The notes under the pieces are model-generated. The model was not told where the DNA came from. It saw nothing but the letters and a program-made list of their open reading frames with translations, and made no database searches. From the NCBI RefSeq assembly GCF_024213195.1, contig NZ_JANAVF010000018.1:62001-126000 (forward strand): a DNA stretch of 64,000 nt, in the 5' to 3' direction. Source of the stretch: Streptomyces sp. TBY4 (GTDB lineage Bacteria; Actinomycetota; Actinomycetes; Streptomycetales; Streptomycetaceae). A program made the translations under genes and the position numbers. Positions 16,860 to 25,120 of the stretch are shown one piece after another (the stretch's first letter is position 1; the number at the start of each line of letters is the position of its first letter).

Positions 16860-18242
16860 TCAGCCGCGGCCCGAGATGCGGTCGGCCAGGCGGGCCAGGG
16901 GGGTTGTGGTCGGGGTGTGGGTGGTGGTCTCGCGGCGGTCGGCCTCGCGGTAGGCGGCGTAGAGGGCCTGGACGCCGAGCCAGCGGAAGGGTTCCGGTTC
17001 CCAGCGGCGGACCTTGTGGTTGACCCAGGGGAGGGTGGTGAGGGGCGTGCGGTCGTTCAGGACCAGGTCGCGCAGGGTGCGGGCCGCGAGGTTGGCGGTG
17101 GCCACGCCGGAGCCCACGTAGCCGCCGGCCCAGCCGAGGCCGGTGGTCGCGTCGAGGGTGACCGTGGCGCACCAGTCGCGGGGGACGCCCAGGACGCCCG
17201 ACCAGGCGTGGGTGATCTCGACTCCTGCGAGGGCCGGGAAGAAGGATTCCAGGAGGTTGGTCAGGGCGGTGATCGTCGCGGGCTGGGTGCGGCCGTCGTT
17301 GTCGGTGCGGGAGCCGTAGCGGTACGGGACTCCGCGGCCGCCGATGGCGATGCGGTCGTCGGCCGTGCGCTGGGCGTACATGTAGGCGTGGGCCATGTCG
17401 CCGAGGGTGGCGGCGTCGGACCAGCCGAGCTGGGACCAGACCTCCGGGGGGAGCGGGGCCGTGGCGATCATCGAGGAGTTCATCGGGAGCCAGGAGCGCT
17501 TCTGGCCCTTGAGGGCGGCGGTGAAGCCCTCCGTGCAGCGCAGCACGTACGGGGCGCGGACCGTGCCGTACGGGGTGAGGGCGCGGCGCGGGGCGATCTC
17601 CGTGACGGGGGTGGACTCGTGGATGACGACGCCGAGGCGTTCGCAGGCGGCCGCCAGCCCGTTGACGAGCTTCAGGGGGTGGATGCGGGCTCCGTGCGGG
17701 GTCCAGGAGGAGCCCACGGCGTCCGCGACGTTGATGCGGGCGCGGGTGTCGGTGGCGTCGTAGAGCTCGCGGTCCGTTTCGCCGAAGGCGAGTTCGGCGG
17801 TGTGGAAGGCCTTGAGGCGGGAGAGCTGGGCCGGGGTGCGGGCCACTTCGAGGACTCCGCCGCGGTGGATGTCGGCGTCGATGCCCTCCTTGGCGGCGGT
17901 GTCGATGACCTCGGTGACGGTCTCGTTCATGGCGTGCTGGAGGCGCTGGGCGGCCTGGTGGCCGTGGAGGGCGGCGTAGCGGTCGCGGCCGGCGATGCCG
18001 TTGTAGAGCCAGCCGCCGTTGCGGCCGGAGGCCCCGTAGCCGCAGAACTTCTGCTCCAGGACGGTGACGCGCAGGTCGGGGGCGGCGGTCTTGAGGTAGT
18101 ACGCCGTCCACAGGCCGGTGTAGCCGCCGCCGACGATGACGACGTCGGCCGTGGTGTTGCCGGTGAGCGGGGCGCGGGGTGGCTGGGCGGGGGCGGTCCC
18201 GTCCGTCGCGTGCCAGAAGGAAATTCCGCCGTTGATCGTCAT
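16860..18242 (-). CDS. FAD-dependent amine/amino-acid oxidoreductase (DAO family)
   Basis: A 460-residue flavoprotein of the D-amino-acid oxidase superfamily, close to gamma-glutamylputrescine oxidase (PuuB)-type enzymes. The dinucleotide loop is ADVVIVGGGYTGLWTAYYL at about residues 32-50, followed by the second glycine-rich signature CGYGASGRNGGWL. A C-terminal FAD contact is TGLGWAGGYVGSGV. A bound amine or sarcosine-like substrate is likely but cannot be fixed. No signal peptide, so cytoplasmic. It is a single gene, convergent with tRNA-Thr. Confidence 0.88.
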   Translation of the reverse strand: MTINGGISFWHATDGTAPAQPPRAPLTGNTTADVVIVGGGYTGLWTAYYLKTAAPDLRVTVLEQKFCGYGASGRNGGWLYNGIAGRDRYAALHGHQAAQRLQHAMNETVTEVIDTAAKEGIDADIHRGGVLEVARTPAQLSRLKAFHTAELAFGETDRELYDATDTRARINVADAVGSSWTPHGARIHPLKLVNGLAAACERLGVVIHESTPVTEIAPRRALTPYGTVRAPYVLRCTEGFTAALKGQKRSWLPMNSSMIATAPLPPEVWSQLGWSDAATLGDMAHAYMYAQRTADDRIAIGGRGVPYRYGSRTDNDGRTQPATITALTNLLESFFPALAGVEITHAWSGVLGVPRDWCATVTLDATTGLGWAGGYVGSGVATANLAARTLRDLVLNDRTPLTTLPWVNHKVRRWEPEPFRWLGVQALYAAYREADRRETTTHTPTTTPLARLADRISGRG

Positions 18243-18390
18243 GGGGGAGTTGGTACACGGGGTTCCGGACGGGTGTCCAGGGGCGTGACGTCGGGTTTTG
18301 GGGGCCGATGGGTGGCCGAATGGCTGATGTGGGCGGTGGGGGGTCCTTCTTAGGGTGGGGAGGGGATTTTGTCAGGTTTTTAGGTGAGAG

Positions 18391-19137
18391 GTGTGGTTTC
18401 TCGTGGCGCGCGTGGTGGTGGCGGGGCGGCTGGTCGCAGCGGTCGCGTCCGTGGCCCTGCTGGGCGGGGCGGTCGTCGGATGCGGCTCCGGGACGGACGG
18501 CGGGAAGGACGGCGGGAAGGCCGTGGCCTCCGAGGTGCCCGTGCGGACCAGTCCGATCGCGGACGTGCTCGCGGGGCTGCCCGCGGCGGTGGACGGGCCG
18601 AAGATCGTCGTGGGGAAGCCGGACGCGCCGCGTACGGCGCAGGTGCTGGTGGATCCCAAGTGCGGTTACTGCGCGCGGTTCGAGGAGGCCGGCGGGGAAT
18701 CCCTGCTGAAGCTGGCGGAGGCCGGGCAGGTGCGGATCGAGTACCTGCTGGCCTCCTTCCTGGACCGGGGCGGGGCGAGCGGTTCGGTCAAGGCGGTCAA
18801 CGCGCTGCGGGCGTCGGTGGATTCCGGGAAGTTCGCCGAGTACCACGCGGCGGTCTTCGCCAGCCAGCCGAAGGGGAAGTTCACCGACGAGCTGCTCCTG
18901 AAGATCGCGGACCGGGTGCCGGGGCTGCGCGGGGCGGCCTTCGACGCGGCGGTGAAGGACGAGAAGTACAAGGGGTGGGTCGCGGAGGCCGAGAAGGGCT
19001 TCGAGGCGACGGGCGCGCAGGCCACGCCGATGGTGCTGGTGGAGGGGAAGCCGGTGGGGTCGAAGGACGGCTCGCTCTTCGACGCGGGCGCGTTCACGGG
19101 GGCGTTGCGGGGGGTCGGGATCGGGGCGGCGGCCTAG
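18391..19137 (+). CDS. DsbA-like thioredoxin-fold lipoprotein
   Basis: A 248-residue exported thiol-disulfide protein. A hydrophobic signal (VAAVASVALLGGAVVGC) ends in a lipobox, with the lipid Cys near residue 31. The thioredoxin-like domain has active-site CGYC (VDPKCGYCARFEE) and the cis-proline loop QATPMVLVEG. A helical insertion lies between them, as in DsbA. It probably promotes or shuffles disulfides outside the membrane. GTG 18391 and GTG 18403 are both possible starts. Confidence 0.9.
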   Translation: MWFLVARVVVAGRLVAAVASVALLGGAVVGCGSGTDGGKDGGKAVASEVPVRTSPIADVLAGLPAAVDGPKIVVGKPDAPRTAQVLVDPKCGYCARFEEAGGESLLKLAEAGQVRIEYLLASFLDRGGASGSVKAVNALRASVDSGKFAEYHAAVFASQPKGKFTDELLLKIADRVPGLRGAAFDAAVKDEKYKGWVAEAEKGFEATGAQATPMVLVEGKPVGSKDGSLFDAGAFTGALRGVGIGAAA

Positions 19138-19275
19138 GCGGGACCCGGGGCGGGACCCGGGGCGGGACCCGGGGCGGCGGCAGGCCCTGGGGTCGAGGGC
19201 AGGCCGTGGGGCCGGCGGTAGGCCGTGAGGGGTCGGCGGTAGGCCGTGGGGCCGAGGGCAGGCCCTAGGGTCGGG
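19138..19275. repeat. GC-rich tandem repeats between dsbA-like and APH-like genes
   Basis: Three copies of a 12-nt unit (GCGGGACCCGGG) are followed by about five imperfect 18-22-nt units of the form GGCAGGCCsTGGGGTCGAG or GGTAGGCCGTGGGGCCG. The block runs up to the -10-like TAGGGT of the next gene. It looks like slippage-generated expansion. Confidence 0.75.
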
Positions 19276-19277
19276 GT

Positions 19278-20357
19278 ATGGACGGTGTGGCAGCGGGTGG
19301 GCCGGGCGGGCCGGATGGGCCGGGTGGGCTGGGTGGCTCGGGTGGTTCGGGCAGCCAGGGCGCCTCGGGTGGGCCGGGTGGCTTGGGTGCGCCGGGTGGG
19401 CTGGGCGGCCGGCGTGGCTCGGGGCGTGGTGGGTTTCGGGGGGTGCCCAAGGGGTTCGTTCGGGCGCAGGTGCGGGACAACGGGGCGGCCGGGCGGGAGT
19501 TCACCGATGCGCTGCCCGCGCGGGTGGACGACTTCCTGGAGCGGTGGGAGCTACGGGTCACCGGGCCCGGGATGTACGGGGTGACGGCCCTGGTGCTGCC
19601 GGTGGAGCGGGCCGACGGGACGCCGGCGGCGCTGAAGCTCCCGGCGCTGGACGAGGAGAACGCGGGGGAGGCGCTCGCGCTGCGCGCGTGGGCCGGGGAG
19701 GGCTGCGTACGGCTGCTGGCGGACGACGCGCCGACCGGCACGCTGCTGCTGGAGCAGCTCGACGCGGGGCGGCCGCTGTCGGCGCTGGCCGTACGGGACT
19801 CCGGGCAGGCGGTGGAGCAACTCGGCGGGCTGCTGGCCCGGCTGACGGCGGTCCCGGCGCCGGCCGGGCTGCGGCGGCTCGGGGACGTGGCGGCGGCGAT
19901 GCTGGAGGCGGTGCCGGGTGCGCTGGCGCAGCTGGCGGACGGCCGGGAGCGGGGGCTCCTCGCGGACTGCGCGGCGGCGCTCGCGGAGGTGGCGGGGGAG
20001 CCGGGGGACCGGCTGCTGCACTGGGACCTGCACTACGACAACGTCCTGGCGGGCGGGCGCGAACCGTGGCTGGCCATCGACCCGAAGCCGCTCGCCGGCG
20101 ATCCGGGGTTCGAGCTGCTGCCGGCGCTCGTCAACAACTTCCGTGCGCGGGAGGTGCGGTGGCGCTTCGAGGCGCTCGCGGAGGCGGTGGGGGCGGACCG
20201 GGAACGGGCCCGGGCGTGGACGCTGGGGCGGGTGCTGCAGAACTGTCTGTGGGACGTGGAGGACGGGGACCGGCCGGCGGGGAGGCAGCTGAGGATCGCG
20301 GAAACCCTGCTGGGGCGGGACGCGCGGGGTGCGCGGGGCCCGCGCGGTGGCTCGTAG
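19278..20357 (+). CDS. Aminoglycoside 6-phosphotransferase-like kinase with collagen-like N-terminus
   Basis: The kinase part (about 55-359) matches the APH(6)/hydroxyurea-type antibiotic kinase family: ATP-site strands ALKLPALDEENAG, the catalytic loop HWDLHYDNVLAG and the metal-binding loop IDPKPLAGDPGFELL. Residues 4-50 are almost only Gly, Pro, Ser and Leu in GPGG/GLGG steps, unlike the family. A TAGGGT hexamer 6 nt before ATG 19278 supports the long start; GTG 19443 (PKGFVRAQV) would give a normal-length protein. It may phosphorylate streptomycin-like compounds or a housekeeping small molecule; that is inference. Confidence 0.85.
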   Translation: MDGVAAGGPGGPDGPGGLGGSGGSGSQGASGGPGGLGAPGGLGGRRGSGRGGFRGVPKGFVRAQVRDNGAAGREFTDALPARVDDFLERWELRVTGPGMYGVTALVLPVERADGTPAALKLPALDEENAGEALALRAWAGEGCVRLLADDAPTGTLLLEQLDAGRPLSALAVRDSGQAVEQLGGLLARLTAVPAPAGLRRLGDVAAAMLEAVPGALAQLADGRERGLLADCAAALAEVAGEPGDRLLHWDLHYDNVLAGGREPWLAIDPKPLAGDPGFELLPALVNNFRAREVRWRFEALAEAVGADRERARAWTLGRVLQNCLWDVEDGDRPAGRQLRIAETLLGRDARGARGPRGGS

Positions 20358-20366
20358 GGTGCGGGC

Positions 20367-20840
20367 ATGATCCGTAGCGCCGTCGTCAGCGACGTACCCG
20401 TCATCCACGCCATGATCCGCGAGCTCGCGGAGTACGAGAAGGTGCCGCACGAGGCGCGCGCCACCGAGGAGCAGCTGCGGGAGGCGCTCTTCGGGGAGCG
20501 GCCGGCGGCCTTCGCGCACCTGGCGGTGACGGAGGAGGGCGAGGCCGTCGGGTTCTCGCTGTGGTTCCTGAGCTTCTCGACGTGGCGCGGGGTGCACGGG
20601 ATCTACCTGGAGGACCTGTACGTCCGTCCGGGCGTGCGCGGCGGCGGCCACGGGAAGGCGCTGCTGCGGGAGTTGGCGCGGATCTGCGTGGAGCGCGGGT
20701 ACGAGCGGCTGGAGTGGTCGGTCCTGAAGTGGAACGAGCCGACGATCGCCTTCTACGAGGCCCTGGGTGCGCGGCCGCAGGACGAGTGGTCGGTGTACCG
20801 GCTGACCGAGGGGGCGCTGGCGGAGCTCGGGGGCGAGTAG
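20367..20840 (+). CDS. GNAT acetyltransferase, diamine acetyltransferase-like
   Basis: 157 residues with the full GNAT pattern: beta4-alpha3 acetyl-CoA loop YVRPGVRGGGHGKALLRE preceded by GIYLEDL, and the C-terminal WNEPTIAFYEALGA motif. The IYLEDLYVRP stretch and FSTWRG are typical of spermidine/spermine- or thialysine-type N-acetyltransferases. It starts 9 nt after the kinase stop, but TAGGGT 6 nt before its ATG suggests its own leaderless transcript. Confidence 0.9.
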   Translation: MIRSAVVSDVPVIHAMIRELAEYEKVPHEARATEEQLREALFGERPAAFAHLAVTEEGEAVGFSLWFLSFSTWRGVHGIYLEDLYVRPGVRGGGHGKALLRELARICVERGYERLEWSVLKWNEPTIAFYEALGARPQDEWSVYRLTEGALAELGGE

Positions 20841-20852
20841 GGCGGGCGTGGC

Positions 20853-21872
20853 TCAGGGTTCCAGGACGACCTTGCCGGTCGTGGCGCGGGTCTCCAGGTC
20901 GTGGTGGGCCGCGGCGGCTTCGGCGAGGGGGTAGCGCTGGAGGGCCGGGCGCAGGCGGCCGGCGGCGGCTTCGGCGAGGGCGCGGGTTTCGAGGAGGCGC
21001 AGGGGGTCTTCGCCGCCGGCCCGCTGGAGCATGGCGGGGCCCAGGACGAACTGCGTGGTGATGCCGCGGGCGTCCAGGGCGGCCTGTTCGGCTCCGGTGA
21101 GGTCGAGGGGGCCGCCGGACCAGCCGAAGACGAGGTGCCGGGCGCCGTCGCGGAGCAGGGCGAGGGCGGTGCGGGCGACGTCGCCGCCGACGGAGTCGAA
21201 GAGGACGGTGGCGCCGTCGGGGTGGTGGGCGCGGAGGGTGTCGGACCAGTCCGGGGTGGTGTAGTCGAGGGCGAGGTCGGCTCCGTTGGCGGCGGCCCGG
21301 GCGGTTTTGGCGGGGCCTCCGGCGAGGGCGACGACGGTGGCTCCGGCGTTCTTGGCGTACTGGACCAGGAGCGTGCCGATGCCTCCGGCGGCGGCGGGGA
21401 TGAGGGCAACGGAGCTGGGGCCGAGCTCGGCGAACTGGAGGATGCCGAGGGTGGTGCGGCCCGTGCCGATCATGGCGACGGCGGTGGCGGGGTCGAGGCC
21501 GGGCGGGACGGCGTGCAGTCGGGCCGCGTCGGCGACGGCGTACTCGGCGTAGCCGCCGGGGGCGAATCCGAGGTGCACGACGACGGGCTGCCCGAGCCAC
21601 GCGGGGTCCGTGCCGGGGCCGAGCGCGTCGACCGTGCCGGCGACCTCGCGGCCGGGGATGGTGGGCAGCTCCGGGAGGGGGGCGGGCGGGCCCTGGACGC
21701 CGCGGCGGAGCGAGGTGTCGAGGAGGTGGACGCCTGCGGCGGCCACGGCTATGCGGACCTGGCCGGGGGCGGGGACCGGGAGGGGGACGGACTCGGGGGT
21801 GAGGTTCTCGGCGGGGCCGAAGGTGTGGAGGCGGATGGCCCGCATCTGGGTGGGCGCCGTGGTGGTGGTCAT
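20853..21872 (-). CDS. Zinc-independent quinone oxidoreductase (MDR superfamily)
   Basis: About 339 residues from ATG 21872 (MTTTTAPTQ); a TTG seven codons upstream is an alternative. The N-terminal GroES-like domain contains LPTIPGREVAGTVDALG. The Rossmann loop AAAGGIGTLLVQYAKNAGATV binds NADPH. The catalytic and structural zinc cysteines of alcohol dehydrogenases are missing, so it is a QOR-type enoyl or quinone reductase. It is convergent with the acetyltransferase (12-nt gap). Confidence 0.9.
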   Translation of the reverse strand: MTTTTAPTQMRAIRLHTFGPAENLTPESVPLPVPAPGQVRIAVAAAGVHLLDTSLRRGVQGPPAPLPELPTIPGREVAGTVDALGPGTDPAWLGQPVVVHLGFAPGGYAEYAVADAARLHAVPPGLDPATAVAMIGTGRTTLGILQFAELGPSSVALIPAAAGGIGTLLVQYAKNAGATVVALAGGPAKTARAAANGADLALDYTTPDWSDTLRAHHPDGATVLFDSVGGDVARTALALLRDGARHLVFGWSGGPLDLTGAEQAALDARGITTQFVLGPAMLQRAGGEDPLRLLETRALAEAAAGRLRPALQRYPLAEAAAAHHDLETRATTGKVVLEP

Positions 21873-21910
21873 GGGGACAGGGTCCGACCTCAAGTGGGGT
21901 TGAGGTCAAG

Positions 21911-22020
21911 GGGTGCTGTCCCCTACCCGCCCTTCGCCCGTTCCCCGGGCTGCGCCCGGACCGCTTCTGGGGCTCTGCCCCAGACCCCGGTCCTCAAGCG
22001 CCGGACGGCTGAAGGTGCCG
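21911..22020. repeat. Dispersed mosaic repeat, copy 1
   Basis: The segment starts with CCCCTACCCGCCCTTCGCCC, then CCGGGCTGCGCCCGGAC hairpin modules, GGGGCTCTGCCCCAGACCCC, and TCAAGCGCCGGACGGCTGAA. The same modules occur at 24700-24930 and 38850-39030. Short GC hairpin modules of this kind are widespread between Streptomyces genes. Confidence 0.75.
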
Positions 22021-22039
22021 GGCGGCTGGGAGTGTCCGG

Positions 22040-22543
22040 CTACGCCGGGACGCGGGGGAAGCGGGACTGGAGGGTCCAGATGACCGGGTTGTCGGCGAGG
22101 CCGTCGTGCATGTCGATGAGGTCCGCGATCAGGTCGTGGAGGAAGTCGCGGGCTTCGCGGCGCAGCAGGCGGTGGCTGAAGGTGAGGGGGGCTTCCTCCG
22201 GCGGCATCCAGTCGGCCTCTACGTCGACCCAGCCGAAGCGGCGCTCGAAGAGCATGCGGTCCGAGGACTCGGTGAAGTCGAGTTCGGCGTACTGGCGGTT
22301 GGCGGAGCGGCTGCCGCGCGGGTCCTCGTCGAGCTTCTCGACGATGTCGCAGAGCGCCCAGGCGAAGTCCAGTACGGGTACCCATCCCCAGGCTGTGGAC
22401 ACTTCCCGGTCCGCGTTGGTGTCGGCGAGGTAGACGTCCCCGCAGAACAGGTCGTGGCGCAGCGAGTGGACGTCCGCCGAGCGGTAGTCGGTCTGCGGGG
22501 GGTCGGGGAAGCGCCGGGAGAGGGAGTAGCCGATGTCGAGCAC
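22040..22543 (-). CDS. Hypothetical acidic protein, 167 aa
   Basis: A soluble protein with GTG start (LDIGYSLSRRFPDPP). It is rich in Asp/Trp (VSTAWGWVPVLDFAWALCDIVEKLDEDP, FGWVDVEADWMPPEEAPLTF) and has a helical C-terminal part (RREARDFLHDLIADLIDMHDG). No signal or membrane segment. It lies between a dispersed repeat and the senR-like gene, same strand, with 230 nt upstream that show nothing convincing. The pattern resembles Streptomyces proteins of unknown function; not recognised. Confidence 0.8.
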   Translation of the reverse strand: MLDIGYSLSRRFPDPPQTDYRSADVHSLRHDLFCGDVYLADTNADREVSTAWGWVPVLDFAWALCDIVEKLDEDPRGSRSANRQYAELDFTESSDRMLFERRFGWVDVEADWMPPEEAPLTFSHRLLRREARDFLHDLIADLIDMHDGLADNPVIWTLQSRFPRVPA

Positions 22544-22773
22544 GTACCCGATGGTGTCACGTGCGGAGCGGCGGGACCCCCGGGGGCGGATGCGGCCAGA
22601 GGTGCCGGAGCGCGGATCAGAGTTCCTGATGCCCCCGGGGGGTGTCGGGTCCGCCGGATGGAGCTCGGCGCGTCGGCGGCGGCCGCGGTGCCGGTGCCCC
22701 CGGGGGATCGGCGCGGCGTACGAGCGGGATCTCGTACGGATGGACGATGCGGTCCGTGCCGGGGGCGATGCCG

Positions 22774-23397
22774 TCAGGGGAGGAGGCGCTGCTCCTTGGC
22801 CACCGAGACCGCGCCCGCGCGGGTGTCGACGCCGAGCTTGTCGTAGATGCGGCCCAGGTGGGTCTTGACCGTCGCCTCGCTGATGAACAGGGCGCGGGCG
22901 ATGTCGCGGTTGCCGAGGCCGCGGGCGAGCTGGCCGAGGATGTCGAGCTCACGGTCGGTCAGGGTGGGCCGGGTGCCCCGCATGTGGGCCATCACGCGGC
23001 TGGCCACGGGGGCGGAGAGCGTGGTGCGGCCCTGGGCGGCGGAGTGGATCGCGGCGAAGAGCTCCTCCGGGCGTTCCGCCTTCAGGAGGTAGCCCGTGGC
23101 GCCCGCGCCGATGGCCCGGGTGATGTCCGCGTCGGTGTCGTAGGTGGTCAGGACCAGGACGTGCGGGGGGTTCTTGGAGGCGGCCGTGATGCGGCGGGTG
23201 GCCTCCACGCCGTCGATGCCCTCGCCGAGCTGGAGGTCCATCAGGACCACGTCGGGGCGGAGTTTGGCCGCGAGCGCGACCGCCTCCTCACCGCTGCCCG
23301 CCTCGCCGAGCACCTCGATGTCCGGCTCGCTGCCGAGCAGGGCGAGCAGGCCGGCGCGGACCACGACGTGGTCGTCGCAGAGCAGGATCGTGGTCAT
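22774..23397 (-). CDS. senR: NarL/LuxR response regulator, SenR-like
   Basis: 207 residues. The receiver domain has LLCDDHVVVRAG, phospho-acceptor Asp54 (VLMDLQLGEG) and the YLLKAERPEEL lysine region. The C-terminal LuxR helix-turn-helix is LTDRELDILGQLARGLGN followed by IARALFISEATVKTHLGRIY. The start overlaps the kinase stop (ATGA), so they are coupled. The divergent neighbour is an HbpS-like gene, the arrangement of the HbpS-SenS-SenR heme/redox sensing system; the symbol rests on that context. Confidence 0.88.
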   Translation of the reverse strand: MTTILLCDDHVVVRAGLLALLGSEPDIEVLGEAGSGEEAVALAAKLRPDVVLMDLQLGEGIDGVEATRRITAASKNPPHVLVLTTYDTDADITRAIGAGATGYLLKAERPEELFAAIHSAAQGRTTLSAPVASRVMAHMRGTRPTLTDRELDILGQLARGLGNRDIARALFISEATVKTHLGRIYDKLGVDTRAGAVSVAKEQRLLP

Positions 23398-24650
23398 GGG
23401 GTGTTCTCCAGGGGGATCGGCGGGGGGCTCGACAGAGGGTTCGACAGGGGGATCGACGCCGACAGGACCGTGCCCTCGCCCGCGGTGGATTCGATGGTCA
23501 GGGTGCCGCCGAGCTGGCGGACGCGGGCGCGCATCGCGGGGAGGCCGTGGCCGCGTTCCCCGGCGGCGGCGCGGAGCTGGGTGAAGCCGTGGCCGTCGTC
23601 GGCGATGTCCAGGACGACCTGGTCGCCCAGGAAGCTCAGGGTGAGGGCCGCGGTACTGGCCCCCGAGTGCTCCCGTACGTTCGCCAGCGCGCCCTGTGCG
23701 ATGCGCAGCAGCGCCTGCTCCGCGCGGTCGGGCAGGGGGACGGGCGCGCCCTCCAGGTGGAAGCGGACCTCGATGTCCGGGCCCGCGTCCAGCGCGCGCA
23801 GGGCGTCCGGGAGGCCGGCGCCGCCGGCGAGTTCGGGCGGCGCGAGGTCGTGCACCAGGCGGCGGGCCTCGGCGAGGCCGCGGGCGGCGATGCCGGTGGC
23901 GGTCCGCACGTGTGCGCGGGCGGTGCCGGGGTCGGTGTCCCAGGTGCGGTCGGCGGCCTGGAGGAGCATCTGCTGGCTGGACAGGTGCTGGGCCAGCGTG
24001 TCGTGGATCTCCATCGAGAGGCGCTGGCGTTCGGCGAGGGTGCCCGCGCGGCGCTCGGTGGCGGCCAGTTCCCGGCGGGTGCGGATCAGGTCGTCGATCA
24101 GGGTGCGCTGGGCGGCCGCCTGGCGCTCCATGTGGACGAAGACGGCGGTGGCGAGGGCCGCGACGGCGGGCGGGGCGAGGAGGAGGTTGGGGTCGAAGGG
24201 CTGGTTGCCCGAGGTCTGGGCGAGGCGGAGCTGGGCCGCTACGACGAACAGGGTCAGCACGGCCACGAGGACGACGGCCGCGCGGGGCGGGAGGGTGCGC
24301 AGGGCCGTGTAGAAGAGCGGTACGGCGCACCAGGCGAAGCTCGGCGCGAGGACGACGAGGACCACCCAGACGGCCACGACCAGGCCGAGCCAGAGGAGGC
24401 GGCGCAGGGTGGGGGCGGCGCCGAGGGCGGGGCCGAGGACGTAGAGCAGGGCCAGGGTGATGCTGAGGGCGATGATCCACGGGGTGCGGGGTTCGTCGGG
24501 GTGGCGGAGGAGGAAGCGGGCCACGGAGGCGCCGAGGAGGAGGAAGAAGGCGGTGTGCATGACCGTGGCCAGGGCGCGGGTGTCCTGGGGGGGTGGGGTG
24601 GTCGCCTGGCCCGGCGGGGGCGGTGTCGTCGGCGGGGCCGATGTGGTCAC
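23394..24650 (-). CDS. senS: Sensor histidine kinase, SenS-like
   Basis: 418 residues from GTG 24650, which has AGGAG six bases upstream. The N-terminus is Pro/Thr-rich, then about five transmembrane helices (residues 28-165) with almost no extracellular domain, as in SenS. The HisKA_3 box is RQRLSMEIHDTLAQHLSSQ with the phospho-acceptor His, and the ATPase part shows GALANVREHSGAS, IADDGHGF and GHGLPAMRARV. In the known system, extracellular HbpS modulates SenS. The 4-nt overlap with the regulator marks an operon. Confidence 0.88.
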   Translation of the reverse strand: MTTSAPPTTPPPPGQATTPPPQDTRALATVMHTAFFLLLGASVARFLLRHPDEPRTPWIIALSITLALLYVLGPALGAAPTLRRLLWLGLVVAVWVVLVVLAPSFAWCAVPLFYTALRTLPPRAAVVLVAVLTLFVVAAQLRLAQTSGNQPFDPNLLLAPPAVAALATAVFVHMERQAAAQRTLIDDLIRTRRELAATERRAGTLAERQRLSMEIHDTLAQHLSSQQMLLQAADRTWDTDPGTARAHVRTATGIAARGLAEARRLVHDLAPPELAGGAGLPDALRALDAGPDIEVRFHLEGAPVPLPDRAEQALLRIAQGALANVREHSGASTAALTLSFLGDQVVLDIADDGHGFTQLRAAAGERGHGLPAMRARVRQLGGTLTIESTAGEGTVLSASIPLSNPLSSPPPIPLENTP

Positions 24651-24699
24651 GGGGTGCTCCTGGAAGTGGCGCGTTTGTCCATGATGCCGGGTTGGTGTG

Positions 24700-24930
24700 G
24701 GGTGCGGGTGGGTGGGCCCTGCGGGGCGGAGTCCCCTACCCGCCCTTCCTCCGTTCCCCGGGCGCTGCCCGGACCCGCGCCTCAAACGCCGGCGGGGCTG
24801 GGTGTGTCCCGGGCTCTGCCCGGACCCCGGTCCTCCAGCGCCGGACGGGCTGGAGGGGGGTGCCGGGCTTCGCCCGGACCCCCCGGGGCTCCGCCCCGGA
24901 CCCCGGTCCTCAAACGCCGGACGGCTGAGC
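24700..24930. repeat. Dispersed mosaic repeat, copy 2 (expanded)
   Basis: The segment carries GGGTGGGCCCTGCGGGGC, CCCCTACCCGCCCTTC, several hairpin modules (CGGGCGCTGCCCG, CGGGCTCTGCCCG, CGGGCTTCGCCCG, GGGGCTCCGCCCC) and three end modules such as CCTCAAACGCCGGACGGCTG. It is the longest copy and lies upstream of the senS-like gene. Confidence 0.8.
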
Positions 24931-24986
24931 GGGCGCGCCCGAGGGTTCAGGTAAGCCGTCGTCGGAAGCGTTGCGCATCAGCCGAT

Positions 24987-25008
24987 CGGTTGACCCTGGG
25001 GTCAACCG
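24987..25008. promoter_or_regulatory. Perfect palindrome between hbpS-like and senS-like genes
   Basis: 10-bp arms CGGTTGACCC and GGGTCAACCG pair perfectly around a TG centre. The site is 112 nt before the hbpS-like ATG and 336 nt before senS. It is the only strong symmetric site in the 470-nt divergent region and is a candidate operator for SenR or for a redox repressor. Confidence 0.6.
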
Positions 25009-25120
25009 GTGGGGGGCGGGTTCGGAGCCGGTACGGGGACGGGTGGGAGGGGGTGGCGGGGAGAGGGTTGGAGCAACGGCAGGACAGCCCGCCGTGCCGA
25101 CGTTCACAGGAGCAGCAGAC

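Noticed and set aside
16744..18846. 700-codon minus-strand frame covering tRNA-Thr and the FAD oxidoreductase
   Set aside because: Composition is Arg/Pro/His-rich shadow sequence and it runs through a tRNA and a terminator.
22590..22773. Minus-strand stretch containing DRIVHPYEIPLVRR downstream of the senR-like gene
   Set aside because: The peptide looks non-random but has no start codon in frame outside senR and no family match; left as intergenic.
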